DNA from: Gemmatimonadota bacterium
GTDB taxonomy: Bacteria; Latescibacterota; UBA2968
Assembly (NCBI GenBank): GCA_009838845.1
Contig: VXRD01000155.1
Location: 1 to 64,000 of the forward strand
Direction of reading: 5' to 3'
DNA: 64,000 nt
Shown piece by piece: positions 8,694-19,996 of the stretch. The notes under the pieces are model-generated. The model saw only the letters and a program-made list of their open reading frames with translations, had not been told where the DNA came from and did not search any database. How positions within the stretch are numbered: position 1 is the first letter of the stretch; every line of letters starts with the position of its first letter. Both the position numbers and the translations under genes were made by a program.

Positions 8694-9167
8694 CTACTCT
8701 TCCCCATCGTAATATTCCACCTCGGTCAGGCGGCCCAATTTGCCCGGTGGGCGGATCGCCCATTTATCTGAGTCCGGATAATAGACCGGGTCACTCACGG
8801 GGTTATCGGCAATGACATAATAAATCAAATCCTCTGTCTCACTTGTGTTGCGAATCTGATGCGCGGTGCCGGGCGGCTGAACGAATGCGTCGCCTGCTCC
8901 CACCTCAAATGTATGATCATTACGGCGCACGGTGCCCTGGCCGTGGAGCACGATATAAAATTCCCACTGGACCTGGTGCGCGTGGCACGGAAAATTTGTC
9001 TTTTCCGGCGGCAATCGCACCCATTCGACTTCAAATGGTTGTCCTTTGGTCTCCAATGCTCCGGAAATATCCTTTCTATGCAAACCGTATTTGCCCGTGC
9101 GCGATAGGCGCGATGTTTCCTCTATTTCCGATTCGTTGATTTTTTCTATCACTGTGATCTTCCTCAA
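8694..9167 (-). CDS. Cupin-domain protein
   Basis: This is a 157-residue single-domain cupin. Motif 1 holds His62, His64 and Glu69 in CHAHQVQWEFYIVLHG, and motif 2 holds His103 in PPGTAHQIRN; together they form the usual metal site. The family covers sugar isomerases, dioxygenases and sugar-binding proteins, and the product cannot be narrowed further. It follows the SDR gene by nine bases and precedes a sulfatase by 14 bases, so it belongs to the same operon. A role in handling a sugar or uronic acid intermediate is plausible from context only. Confidence 0.85.
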   Translation of the reverse strand: MRKITVIEKINESEIEETSRLSRTGKYGLHRKDISGALETKGQPFEVEWVRLPPEKTNFPCHAHQVQWEFYIVLHGQGTVRRNDHTFEVGAGDAFVQPPGTAHQIRNTSETEDLIYYVIADNPVSDPVYYPDSDKWAIRPPGKLGRLTEVEYYDGEE

Positions 9168-9176
9168 AATAGTTGT

Positions 9177-9956
9177 TCACTGGGCGTTCCATCCGCCATC
9201 TACATATAGCGATGCTCCCGTCATAAAGCTGGATGCATCGCTCGCCAAAAACAACGCTGCGCCGCGAATTTCGTGCAACTCTGCCCAGCGATTTAATGCC
9301 GTCAATTCCAATAACGATTTTACCTTCTCGGGCGTCTTTAGAAGCGGTACATTGATCTCGGTCAAAAAGGGTCCGGGACACAGGGCATTGCACCGCACAT
9401 TGGACTCGGCCCACTCCAGAGCCATCGTTTTTGTCATGCCGATTAATCCCGCTTTTGACGAACAATAGGCCGAGCGCTCTCTTAACCCGACGCCGCTTAA
9501 TGCCGACGCGATGTTCACCACTGAACCCGATCCCTGGGGCTTCATAACCCGGGCAGCCGCACGGCAACACAACCATACGCCAGTTAGATTGATGTCGATT
9601 ACTTGCTTAAACTCGTCGAGGGGAAACTCCTCTACGGGATGCCGAATATTAATCCCCGCGCTGTTGATCAACACGTCCAGCTTGCCGTATTTCTCGATGA
9701 CGGTATCAAATACCCGATCCACGTCTTTTTCACGGGTTACATCTCCAGCGAGACCGAGACTCTCTTGCCGTGTTTCTTCTGCGATCTCTGCGGCCACGCG
9801 GTCACAATCTGCCTGCGTCCGCGAGCAAATGACGGTTTTTGCACCGGCCTGCGCCAATCCCATCGCCATTGATGCGCCCAATCCTTTGGATCCCCCGGTG
9901 ATTAACGCGACCTTTCCATCCAATCGAAATAAATCCATTACATATATTTCTGACAT
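9177..9956 (-). CDS. Short-chain dehydrogenase/reductase
   Basis: The 259-residue protein is a classical SDR. TGGSKGLG at residues 20-27 binds the cofactor, NSAG is at 98-101, and the catalytic Ser-Tyr-Lys set is Ser141, Tyr154 and Lys158 (YCSSK). I prefer the ATG at 9956 because GGAG lies five bases upstream; an in-frame ATG at 9974 directly abuts the stop of the preceding gene. The sequence resembles gluconate 5-dehydrogenase-like SDRs, and its pairing with a zinc alcohol dehydrogenase suggests oxidation of a sugar or sugar acid. The exact substrate is unknown. Confidence 0.92.
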   Translation of the reverse strand: MSEIYVMDLFRLDGKVALITGGSKGLGASMAMGLAQAGAKTVICSRTQADCDRVAAEIAEETRQESLGLAGDVTREKDVDRVFDTVIEKYGKLDVLINSAGINIRHPVEEFPLDEFKQVIDINLTGVWLCCRAAARVMKPQGSGSVVNIASALSGVGLRERSAYCSSKAGLIGMTKTMALEWAESNVRCNALCPGPFLTEINVPLLKTPEKVKSLLELTALNRWAELHEIRGAALFLASDASSFMTGASLYVDGGWNAQ

Positions 9957-9974
9957 GTTTTCTCCAGTGGTCAT

Positions 9975-11057
9975 CTATGGTCTCAATGTAACCTTTACGG
10001 ACTGAGTTCCATCTGCGACGAGGTCCATACCCTTGTGAAAATCCTCAAGTGGCAATTGATGGGTTACGATCTGGTCCATTGGGAGGCGTCCCTGTTCCAG
10101 CATTCGAATGGCAATGGGATAACAATGCGGACTCAGATGGGCGCCGTGAATATTGAGTTCTTTTGTATCGCCAATAATCGTCCAATCCGTTGTCACGGGT
10201 TCGCGCATTACGCTGAATTCGACAAATGTGCCGAGTTTGCAAATCATGAGCAGTCCCTGTTCCACTGCCGAGGGATGCCCGGTCGCCTCGATGTACACAT
10301 CGCAACCATAACCTTCTGTCAATTTATGGACTTCGTCAACCACATCCACCGAATTTGGATTCAGCCCCAGATCCGCCCCACACGCTCTGGCTATTTCCAG
10401 CCGTTTATCACTTAGGTCTAAGGCAATTAGCAATGCGGGATTCTTCATTCGCGCGGCAGCGACCATACCCAGGCCCAGCGGTCCCGCGCCAGCAATGACG
10501 ACTGTGTGGTTTAACTGGATATTGCCGCGTTCGACCGCGTGAATCGCACAGGCGAGGGGTTCTACATACGCCGCATGCGCGGCGGGTATGGATTTTGGCA
10601 CGCGATAATTCAGGGCTTTAGCAGGCAACCTGCAATATTCGGCCATTGCGCCAAAGGTCGCCTGGCGAAAGCCGTAAATATCGTGTACCATGCACATCCA
10701 GTATTGCCCGCGCAAGCAATAACGACACGCGCCGCACGGCACGATTTGCTCCGATACGGCGAGGTCGCCAATCGCCAACCCGTATTTGTCACCCGCACCG
10801 TCGCCGAGTGCAACGACCTCTCCCACAAATTCGTGCCCGGGAATAATTGGTGCCTGGCAATAGCCCTCGCGGTGGGAATCGCCCCAGAACATGGGTGCTC
10901 CCAGATAGCACTTTAAATCGCTTGCACATATACCGACCGATTGCACGCGAAGTAGAACCTCTCCCGCCTCTATCTGGGGTACTACGTATTCTTCCAGGCG
11001 ATAATCTTCGGGCGCGCGGCACATGACTACGGGCATTGTTTTTGGCAGATCACCCAT
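9975..11057 (-). CDS. Zinc-dependent medium-chain alcohol dehydrogenase
   Basis: This 360-residue protein is a zinc-dependent medium-chain dehydrogenase of the sorbitol/threonine dehydrogenase type. Cys44 and the His75-Glu76 pair are catalytic zinc ligands. Cys108, Cys111, Cys114 and Cys122 form the structural zinc lobe. GAGPLGLG is the nucleotide-binding motif. The start at 11057 has AAAGGA upstream; an in-frame start at 11099 lacks one and would run through the divergent homoserine dehydrogenase promoter. It is the first gene of the minus-strand series that ends at 2479, so that operon's promoter should lie in the 100 bases before it. Confidence 0.92.
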   Translation of the reverse strand: MGDLPKTMPVVMCRAPEDYRLEEYVVPQIEAGEVLLRVQSVGICASDLKCYLGAPMFWGDSHREGYCQAPIIPGHEFVGEVVALGDGAGDKYGLAIGDLAVSEQIVPCGACRYCLRGQYWMCMVHDIYGFRQATFGAMAEYCRLPAKALNYRVPKSIPAAHAAYVEPLACAIHAVERGNIQLNHTVVIAGAGPLGLGMVAAARMKNPALLIALDLSDKRLEIARACGADLGLNPNSVDVVDEVHKLTEGYGCDVYIEATGHPSAVEQGLLMICKLGTFVEFSVMREPVTTDWTIIGDTKELNIHGAHLSPHCYPIAIRMLEQGRLPMDQIVTHQLPLEDFHKGMDLVADGTQSVKVTLRP

Positions 11058-11071
11058 ATCAAATCCTTTTC

Positions 11072-11100
11072 TTGACAAGAGAAAGTCCTTAGGATACACT
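11072..11100 (+). promoter_or_regulatory. Putative sigma70-type promoter of hom
   Basis: TTGACA at 11072-11077 is followed after 17 bases by TACACT at 11095-11100, a four-of-six match to TATAAT. It would give a leader of roughly 55-60 bases before the homoserine dehydrogenase start. Confidence 0.5.
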
Positions 11101-11163
11101 TTAGCAGTTTGATAGTATAAAGAAAAACGAAAATATTTTCATCTTTAACCTTATGAGGTAAAA

Positions 11164-12459
11164 GTGGCAATTGGTATTGGCTTGATTGGCATGGGTGTTG
11201 TGGGCGGCGGTGTGGCCCGCATCCTTCGAGATCGGGAACGCGAATTCAAAGACGTTCGGGGTCTCGATCTCGATATTCGCAAGGTTGCTGTGCGCGATTT
11301 GTCCAAATCTCGCGCAATTGATTTGATTCCCGATTGTTTTACGACCAATCCTATGGATGTGGTCTCGGATCCGACAATTCAGATTGTGGTCGAGGTGATG
11401 GGCGGTGTTGATGCGGCTTATGATCTCGTTCTCGCGGCGCTTCAAAATGGGAAAGATGTTGTTACGGCGAACAAAGCTCTTCTTGCCGAACGCGGCGACA
11501 GCCTGTTTGAGGCTGCGGTAAAAAATAATGCAGGACTTGGCTTTGAAGCCAGTGTATGTGGTGGTATTCCCATTATCCAGACACTCAGCCAGGGTCTGGT
11601 GGCGAATAATATTCAATCGCTTTACGGCATCCTCAACGGCACGACGAACTACATCCTCACCCGTATGACAGAAGCCGGAGAGGATTTTGGTCCCATGCTC
11701 AAAGAAGCACAGGACAAAGGGTTTGCTGAAGCCGATCCCACCATGGATATCGACGGCACGGATGCAGCTCAAAAGCTCGCGCTTCTCTGTCGCCTCGCCT
11801 TCCGCCAGCGCGTCTCGTCTGGCGATATTCTCAAAGAGGGCATCTCTCACATTACCGCATTGGATATCGATTTTGCCCGCGAACTCGGTTATACCATCAA
11901 ATTGCTCGGCATAGCCCGCGTGGTGGGAAATCGCATTGAGGTGCGCGTGCATCCCGCCTTTGTGCCTCACGATGCACTCCTGGCCGATATTCGCAATGAA
12001 TTTAACGCTGTGGAAATTGTCGGCAGTGCGGTTGACGCCCAGGTCTTTTACGGCAAAGGCGCCGGTGAATTGCCCACAGCCAGCGCGGTGGTCGCCGATC
12101 TGGTCGCCATTGCCGAACGGCGCAAAGCCGGTCTTGGTCCCGCGGGAGCACCACTTGCTCCGCTACCCGAGGCGGACCTCGTTCCCACCGGCGATATTCA
12201 GACTGGCAGCTATTGTCGGCTTACCGTTTACGACAAACCCGGGGTTCTGGCACAGGTTGCAGCGCTCTTTGCCGGTGAAGATATCAGCATAGAAACGGTC
12301 ATCCAGCACGGGCGCTCGGAAACAGAAGGTGGCACGGTTCCCCTGATCATGATCACGCACGATGCTCCCGAATCCGCGATGCAACGCGCCATCGTGCGCA
12401 TCGGGAATTTGTCCGCTGTGACAGAAAAACCGCAGATTATTCGGATTTTGCATCCGTGA
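11164..12459 (+). CDS. hom: Homoserine dehydrogenase
   Basis: The 431-residue enzyme reduces aspartate semialdehyde to homoserine, the branch point to threonine and methionine. The N-terminal NAD(P) motif is GLIGMGVVGGG, the family segment NGTTNYIL lies near residue 160, and the catalytic region contains EADPTMDIDGTDAAQK. A C-terminal ACT domain (from about residue 350, starting YCRLTVYDKPGVLAQ) suggests feedback by an amino acid, normally threonine. The start is GTG at 11164, with GAGG a few bases upstream. No other threonine or methionine gene is adjacent. It converges with gyrA across a shared hairpin. Confidence 0.96.
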   Translation: MAIGIGLIGMGVVGGGVARILRDREREFKDVRGLDLDIRKVAVRDLSKSRAIDLIPDCFTTNPMDVVSDPTIQIVVEVMGGVDAAYDLVLAALQNGKDVVTANKALLAERGDSLFEAAVKNNAGLGFEASVCGGIPIIQTLSQGLVANNIQSLYGILNGTTNYILTRMTEAGEDFGPMLKEAQDKGFAEADPTMDIDGTDAAQKLALLCRLAFRQRVSSGDILKEGISHITALDIDFARELGYTIKLLGIARVVGNRIEVRVHPAFVPHDALLADIRNEFNAVEIVGSAVDAQVFYGKGAGELPTASAVVADLVAIAERRKAGLGPAGAPLAPLPEADLVPTGDIQTGSYCRLTVYDKPGVLAQVAALFAGEDISIETVIQHGRSETEGGTVPLIMITHDAPESAMQRAIVRIGNLSAVTEKPQIIRILHP

Positions 12460-12473
12460 GGGGATGTGAAAAC

Positions 12474-12505
12474 AAAAAAGCGGCAGAGAATTTTCTCTGC
12501 CGCTT
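12474..12505 (-). terminator. Intrinsic terminator between hom and gyrA
   Basis: AAGCGGCAGAGAA at 12478-12490 pairs with TTCTCTGCCGCTT at 12493-12505. On the minus strand the stem is followed by a run of T (the A run at 12474-12479), so it should end the gyr transcript; the + side lacks a T run. Confidence 0.75.
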
Positions 12506-12526
12506 CGGATCAAAAGATTGTGTTGT

Positions 12527-15145
12527 TCACTTCCATCCTGTTCGCTTTTGTACCTCGCGCCATAATGCCTTCATCGTTCCGTTTTCCTCAGCCGTGTTCT
12601 CATCTCCAGTTTCACTTACTTCTTCAGATGTTGCATCCATCGCGGTTTCGCCTTCTTCTTCCTCGTCTTGATTGATCACCTGTGCCACATCAATTACCTG
12701 ATCGCCGTCATCCGGATTGATCAATCGGACGCCTTGTGCATTGCGCCCAATCACGCTCACGTCCGCTACTTTCTGTCGGATCAAGATGCCGTTCTGCGTC
12801 ACAATCACCATATCGTCGCGGCTGTCTTCCATCACGCCCATCATTGATACCACAGGACCATTGCGATCTGTGGTCTTGATGTTGATCACGCCTTTTACAC
12901 CCCGATTTGTCAGGCGATAATCCGAAACCGGTGTGCGCTTGCCATATCCATTGGCACATACCGTCAATAAATGAGACTGCTCTAACTCTTCAGGTCTAAC
13001 GACGACCATGCCTACCACGACATCATCGCCTTGCAAGGACACGCCGCGCACACCCTGTGAGTTGCGCCCCATAGCCCGCACTTTGTTTTCGTCAAAGTAC
13101 ACAGCTTGTCCGTTCTTTGTGGCAATGATAACCTGGTCGTCACCCCCTGTAACCGCGGCTTTGATTAGCTGATCGTCTTCCCGGACATTCATTGCAATAA
13201 TGCCACCCTTGCGCGGGCGACTATAAGCCGATAGCGCGGTCTTTTTTGTTAGCCCCTTTCGGGTTATAGACAGCAGATAGCGATCTTCATCAAATTCGCG
13301 CACTGGCACGACTTCGGCGACCTTATGCCCAAAGGGGATATCCACGACATTGACAATGGGCCGACCGCGCGCTTGACGCGTACCCCGCGGAATTTCATGC
13401 ACTTTTAGCCACACACAGTGCCCGCGGTCTGTCAATACGAGGATATAACTGTGCGTGGAAGCCACGAACAAGCTTTCTACAAAATCTTCATCTTTTGTTC
13501 GCATACCCGTGATTCCGCGTCCGCCCCGGTTTTGTGCGCGATAGGTGGATACTGGAATGCGTTTGATGTATCCATTGTGAGAAATTGTAATGACCATATC
13601 CTCTTCGTGGATCAAATCTTCAATACTGAACTCAGAGGCCGCGAACACGATTTCTGACCGCCGATCGTCGCCGTATTTTTCGCGCATCACACCCAATTCG
13701 TCTTTGACTATTTGCATGCGCGATTCTCGGTTGTCCAGAATAGAGCGCAATCGTTCAATCTCCTGCACCAGGTCGGAGTATTCGTCTTCTATCTTTTGTT
13801 GCTCCATGTTGGTCAATCGCTGCAATGTCATGGACAGAATGGCCTGTACCTGGCGTTCAGACAATTGGTGTTGTTCTTCGGTCGATTGGAGTTGTCCTCT
13901 AGACAATTTGAGTTGTGTCAACGCACGCCGCGCTTCGTTGGTATCTTTTGACCCGCGGATAATGCGGATTACTTCGTCGATGTTGTCCTGGGCGAGTATT
14001 AATCCTTCCAGGATATGTGCGCGGTCTTCAGCGACTCGCAGTTCGTATTCTGTGCGTCGCTTTACGACATCGTGGCGGTGGTCGATATAGCACTGTAACA
14101 TGTGTTTCAAGGTCACTTGTTGCGGCCGGCCGTTGACCAGCGCAACCATATTGGCCGCAAATGTCGATTCCAATTGGGTATTTTTGTAGAGTTGGTTCAA
14201 GATCACGTCCCCGACCACATCGCGTTTGAGTTCCACCACGATGCGCAGTCCATCGCGGTCGGATTCATCCTGAATATTTGAAATCCCTTCAATGCGTTTT
14301 TCGCGCACCAGATCCGCCATTTTTTCCAATAGCGTTGTCTTGTTCACCATATAGGGGATTTCTGTGATGATAATGGTTTCTCGACCAGTTTTGTCTTCTT
14401 CTATATCGGCTTTTGCCCGGATCCGCAGATGTCCGCGTCCCGTCTGATAGGCGTCTAAAACGCCACCTATACCATAAATGATGCCACCGGTTGGAAAGTC
14501 GGGTGCTTTGATATATTCCATCAATTCAGCGATATTCAATTCGGGATTATCGATCAATGCGACAAGGCCATCGGCGACCTCCTGCAAATTGTGCGGTGGG
14601 ATTGCCGTCGCCATTGTCGTGGCAATTCCCACAGCACCGTTGCAAACCATGTTTGGAAACGCAGAAGGCAATACTTTGGGTTCTTCCAGGCGCTCGTCGT
14701 AGTTGGGGCGATAATCAACGGTCTCTTTCTCGAGATCGTTCAACATTTCTTGCCCCGGTCCGGCCATACGCGCTTCTGTGTAGCGCATTGCAGCGGGTGG
14801 ATACCCGTCGATGGAGCCAAAATTACCCTGTCCATCTACAAGTGGATAACGCAATTTAAAATCCTGCGCCAGATGCACCAGCGTTGGATAGACAATGTCT
14901 TCACCGTGCGGATGATAATTGCCCGAGGCATGACCGGCAATATGAGCGCATTTTCGATGCTGTCGGTTTGCGCCCAGGCCGAGGTCATTCATCGCCACCA
15001 AAATGCGTCTTTGCGATGGCTTCATCCCATCGCGCACATCCGGCAATGCGCGATTGACCAGTGTGCTCATCGAATAATCGAGCATGGACTTCTTCAACTC
15101 ATCGCCAATTTCAACAGGGATCACCCGCGATCGTTCTATCATCAT
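12527..15145 (-). CDS. gyrA: DNA gyrase subunit A
   Basis: The 872-residue protein is the breakage-reunion subunit of gyrase. The catalytic tyrosine is Tyr122 in AAMRYTEAR, at the same number as in E. coli. The C-terminal part carries the GyrA box QNRGGRG that separates gyrase from topoisomerase IV, and the tail is acidic. The quinolone-determining stretch reads YHPHGEDIVYPT, giving Glu82, Asp83 and Pro87 where E. coli has Asp, Ser and Asp. It lies 18 bases after gyrB and ends at a strong terminator, so gyrB-gyrA are co-transcribed, probably with the dnaN-recF-dciA genes upstream. Confidence 0.98.
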   Translation of the reverse strand: MMIERSRVIPVEIGDELKKSMLDYSMSTLVNRALPDVRDGMKPSQRRILVAMNDLGLGANRQHRKCAHIAGHASGNYHPHGEDIVYPTLVHLAQDFKLRYPLVDGQGNFGSIDGYPPAAMRYTEARMAGPGQEMLNDLEKETVDYRPNYDERLEEPKVLPSAFPNMVCNGAVGIATTMATAIPPHNLQEVADGLVALIDNPELNIAELMEYIKAPDFPTGGIIYGIGGVLDAYQTGRGHLRIRAKADIEEDKTGRETIIITEIPYMVNKTTLLEKMADLVREKRIEGISNIQDESDRDGLRIVVELKRDVVGDVILNQLYKNTQLESTFAANMVALVNGRPQQVTLKHMLQCYIDHRHDVVKRRTEYELRVAEDRAHILEGLILAQDNIDEVIRIIRGSKDTNEARRALTQLKLSRGQLQSTEEQHQLSERQVQAILSMTLQRLTNMEQQKIEDEYSDLVQEIERLRSILDNRESRMQIVKDELGVMREKYGDDRRSEIVFAASEFSIEDLIHEEDMVITISHNGYIKRIPVSTYRAQNRGGRGITGMRTKDEDFVESLFVASTHSYILVLTDRGHCVWLKVHEIPRGTRQARGRPIVNVVDIPFGHKVAEVVPVREFDEDRYLLSITRKGLTKKTALSAYSRPRKGGIIAMNVREDDQLIKAAVTGGDDQVIIATKNGQAVYFDENKVRAMGRNSQGVRGVSLQGDDVVVGMVVVRPEELEQSHLLTVCANGYGKRTPVSDYRLTNRGVKGVINIKTTDRNGPVVSMMGVMEDSRDDMVIVTQNGILIRQKVADVSVIGRNAQGVRLINPDDGDQVIDVAQVINQDEEEEGETAMDATSEEVSETGDENTAEENGTMKALWREVQKRTGWK

Positions 15146-15163
15146 TGTCTCATCGTCTCCTTT

Positions 15164-17148
<1,985 letters not shown>

Positions 17149-17241
17149 CCGCCACCCAACTGCTATCGTTGATGAACTGGCCTGGGAACTGGCGCAGTTG
17201 TACATCACTCGTTGTGTACCATGAATTTTTGGGACATTTAC

Positions 17242-17595
17242 CTATTGTAACCGAATTTTTTTTACCACATCACCGCCAACTTCGCGGTTCAAATTTTGAC
17301 GTATTGTCTCGCATTGAAAGGTCAACCAATGCCGCCATGTGGGATTTTGTACTGAGACAGATAACTGCCCCCATCGAAAGCTGTTAACTTGCGTTACAGC
17401 CGCAATATCTTCACCCACAATTTCTTCCCACAATGACAACACGCGCTGTTCTCTCAATTTTTCCGCAAGTCCCAGGCTATCTACCACCTGGCGAATGGCA
17501 TCACCTGCGGAAACCGGGTCAGATGTTGGACCACTCCGATACCTGTAAACACCGCTCTTGCGTCTGTCTGTCTCGGCATCCATAGTATTGTTCAC
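17242..17595 (-). CDS. dciA: DciA-like protein (DUF721)
   Basis: This 117-residue protein matches the DUF721/DciA family, whose members help load the replicative helicase in bacteria that lack DnaC. The core LREQRVLSLWEEIVGEDIA followed by a short beta region with LSVSVQNPTWRHWL is typical. The start is GTG at 17595, overlapping the recF stop by four bases, so the two are translationally coupled; an ATG lies 12 bases downstream. A recF-DUF721-gyrB order is a common bacterial arrangement, which supports the call. Confidence 0.85.
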   Translation of the reverse strand: MNNTMDAETDRRKSGVYRYRSGPTSDPVSAGDAIRQVVDSLGLAEKLREQRVLSLWEEIVGEDIAAVTQVNSFRWGQLSVSVQNPTWRHWLTFQCETIRQNLNREVGGDVVKKIRLQ

Positions 17596-18677
17596 AATTT
17601 CAACAGCCGAAATTCGTGTTTTTCAAAATCCAGATCTGGATCTCGAGCTGAGGTTACGACCACTTGCCCAAAATCGGGAATCAGGTTCAATACGGCGTTT
17701 GCCCGTTTGGGATCGAGTTCTGAAAACACATCGTCCATCAGCAAGACAGGGCGCCACCCGGTCTGTTGCTCTAAAAATGTGGCTTCGGCCAGTTTCCAGG
17801 AGAGCAGAACGGTTTTCAGTTGGCCCTGGGACGCGAATTGATGTACAGCTTTGTCGTCAAGTGTAAAAATCAGATTGTCGCGGTGTGGTCCCGTAAGTGT
17901 ATATCGCAGTTCGACTTCCTGTGGCAACCGAGTCGTCAGCGCTTCGAAGAGTATTTCCCTACCCTGATCGCGCGTTTCCAGGGATATGGGACTGCGGTAA
18001 TTCGCTTTCATTTTTTCTGCTGTGGGCGCGATGGTCCGATAGTATTCAGATAGAAGATGTTGTATATCATTCAGCGCTTCGAGACGGCGAGATATTATGC
18101 GAGCACCTAAATTGGATAATTGCTCATTCCACGGTTCAACTTGTTCGGGATGTGATAAAAGTGCTGAACGGCGGTCTTTTAACAACCGATTGCGCTGTGC
18201 CAACACGCGCTGATACCCTTCCAAATCAGACAAATAGGACGCGCTTGATTGCGAAACGAGAATATCTAAAATGCGGCGGCGCTGAGCCGGTTCGCGCAAT
18301 ACGAGATCTACATCTTCGGGAGAAAATAAAACAGCGTTGAATGCGCCAATGAGGTCCGAAAGGCGGGGAAGAGAGGTCTCTGCAACAGAGGCTTGTTTTT
18401 TGCCAACAAGGGGATCGTAGGCAATGCGAATGGGGAAGGAACGATCTTCGCGCTCAATCTGGGCTTCGATCACAAAATAGTTAGCACCCCACCTGAGCAC
18501 ATCCCGATCTCTGGCACCACGACCCGATTTGGCCAGTGCCAAAAAATACAACGCTTCTAAAACATTTGATTTGCCGCGGGCATTATCTGCCCAAATTGCC
18601 GTTTTTGCCTGATCAAATGTAAATTCAGCATGCTCAAAGTTTCGAAAATTGGTGAGTTTAAGTGAGGAGACATACAT
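17592..18677 (-). CDS. recF: DNA replication and repair protein RecF
   Basis: The 361-residue ABC-type ATPase acts in gap repair and fork restart. The Walker A segment is ADNARGKS at residues 30-37, where the first glycine of the usual G-x-N-x-x-G-K-[ST] is replaced by alanine. The signature region LTGPHRDN and the Walker B segment VLLMDDVFSELD are intact. The start shares one base with the dnaN stop, so dnaN, recF and dciA form a tightly coupled set. The alanine change is probably tolerated, since the lysine and serine are kept. Confidence 0.95.
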   Translation of the reverse strand: MYVSSLKLTNFRNFEHAEFTFDQAKTAIWADNARGKSNVLEALYFLALAKSGRGARDRDVLRWGANYFVIEAQIEREDRSFPIRIAYDPLVGKKQASVAETSLPRLSDLIGAFNAVLFSPEDVDLVLREPAQRRRILDILVSQSSASYLSDLEGYQRVLAQRNRLLKDRRSALLSHPEQVEPWNEQLSNLGARIISRRLEALNDIQHLLSEYYRTIAPTAEKMKANYRSPISLETRDQGREILFEALTTRLPQEVELRYTLTGPHRDNLIFTLDDKAVHQFASQGQLKTVLLSWKLAEATFLEQQTGWRPVLLMDDVFSELDPKRANAVLNLIPDFGQVVVTSARDPDLDFEKHEFRLLKL

Positions 18678-19852
18678 CAGTCATTGAGTCGCAAGGGCAT
18701 AAGGAGACATAGATAGTCTTCGCCTTCGAGTTGTTCACCAGGCCTGATGATTCCCGCGGCAACAGCACTGTCGAGTTCAAAGAGGATTTCGTCACAGTTA
18801 ATGCGCCGGAGCACGTCTTGTAGATAGCCGGAATTATATCCAATAGTCATTTCATCTTCATCGTATTCAACGCCCACAGATTCGCGTGCTTCGCCTCCTA
18901 TTTCCTGGCTGGTCGCTGATAATGCGAGTTCATCCTTTTTGAGTTCGAGCCGCAATTGATGGGTCTGAGCACTTGCCAGAATGGAGACGCGCCGCACCGC
19001 AGGCAGCAATTGGCTGTTCGAAACGCGAAGGCGCTTACCGTTGTTTTGGGGAATCACCTGTTCGTAATCGACATAGGGACCTTCAATTAGTCGAGAGAAG
19101 ATCTGGATGGCGTCTTCGTCGCCCAATGAAAAAAGTACATGGCTTTGCCCGAGTTGTACTTTTTGAAGATCTGATCCTCCCCCCATGAGTTTAACCACCT
19201 GATTCAAAGCATGAGGGGGAACAATGGCCTCTCTGTTGTTATCGGGTAACCCATCCTGAATCCGCGAATATTTGACCAGACGGTGACCATCTGTTGCCAC
19301 CATGGTCATGCGTCCATTGCCAACCTGCCAGAGCACCCCTGTGAGTACCGGGCGGGTTTCATCGCGAGACACGGCAAAGATCGTCTTAGAAATCATTTCG
19401 CTGAGGACATTGCTATCAGCCGAAGAATCCTGAGCATCCTCATCTTCATCGGATAAAAACGCGATCTCGGGACCATCGATCTCCGTAGGCAAGTCGGGAA
19501 AATCGTCAGATGGCACCGACATCAAGGCATAAGTTCCTTCGGCACCACTTTGACGCTGGAGCGTTACACGACCTTCTTCGGCAGTGAGGGATAGGGATTC
19601 TTCGGGCAACTCGCGCACAATTTCTGAGAATTTGCGCGCTGGCACCGTTGTTGCCCCGGCGTCTTCGATGGTGGCCGAAAGTTTGCATGTTATTGATATA
19701 TCGAGATCTGTGGCGCTCAAACACACATCACTACCATTGTTTGCATCAATCAGGATGTTGGACAATACAGGCAATGCGGTTTTAGAGGGCACGATATCGA
19801 TCACAGCCTGGATACCTTTGAGGAGTTCCTCTTTTTCTATTGATACTTTCAT
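18677..19852 (-). CDS. dnaN: DNA polymerase III beta subunit (sliding clamp)
   Basis: The 391-residue clamp encircles DNA and tethers the polymerase. It starts MKVSIEKEELLKGIQAV, the usual first helix of the family, and contains LPVLSNILI and ETRPVLTGV. I placed the start at 19852, with GGGAGAG about ten bases upstream; an in-frame start 102 bases earlier adds an unrelated tail. It is longer than the E. coli clamp, partly because of an acidic stretch at about residues 134-147 (SDEDEDAQDSSADS) between the first two domains. dnaA is not next to it, unlike in many bacteria; addA lies upstream instead. Confidence 0.96.
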   Translation of the reverse strand: MKVSIEKEELLKGIQAVIDIVPSKTALPVLSNILIDANNGSDVCLSATDLDISITCKLSATIEDAGATTVPARKFSEIVRELPEESLSLTAEEGRVTLQRQSGAEGTYALMSVPSDDFPDLPTEIDGPEIAFLSDEDEDAQDSSADSNVLSEMISKTIFAVSRDETRPVLTGVLWQVGNGRMTMVATDGHRLVKYSRIQDGLPDNNREAIVPPHALNQVVKLMGGGSDLQKVQLGQSHVLFSLGDEDAIQIFSRLIEGPYVDYEQVIPQNNGKRLRVSNSQLLPAVRRVSILASAQTHQLRLELKKDELALSATSQEIGGEARESVGVEYDEDEMTIGYNSGYLQDVLRRINCDEILFELDSAVAAGIIRPGEQLEGEDYLCLLMPLRLND

Positions 19853-19962
19853 GAATACGTCTCTCCCAAGCGCGTGAAGCCCTTTGTAAATGATTTTTTG
19901 AGGTGTTGTATAGCGCGTTTTTTTGAGGTCAAAAATGATTGATTTTTTGTTCAATTACAGAC

Positions 19963-19996
19963 ATTATAATTTACTGAATTTTAACGATTTTGTCAA
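19963..19996 (-). promoter_or_regulatory. Possible dnaN promoter elements
   Basis: On the minus strand TTGACA (19991-19996) and TATAAT (19963-19968) are both perfect matches, but the spacer is 22 bases, longer than the usual 16-18. They may belong to overlapping promoters; the 200-base gap is otherwise AT-rich and empty. Confidence 0.35.

Noticed and set aside
11101-11970. Minus-strand open frame (289 codons) opposite hom
   Set aside because: Fully antisense to homoserine dehydrogenase, whose motifs are clear.
17592-18677. RecF inactivated by the Walker A alanine
   Set aside because: The lysine, serine and all other motifs are intact, so loss of function is not supported.
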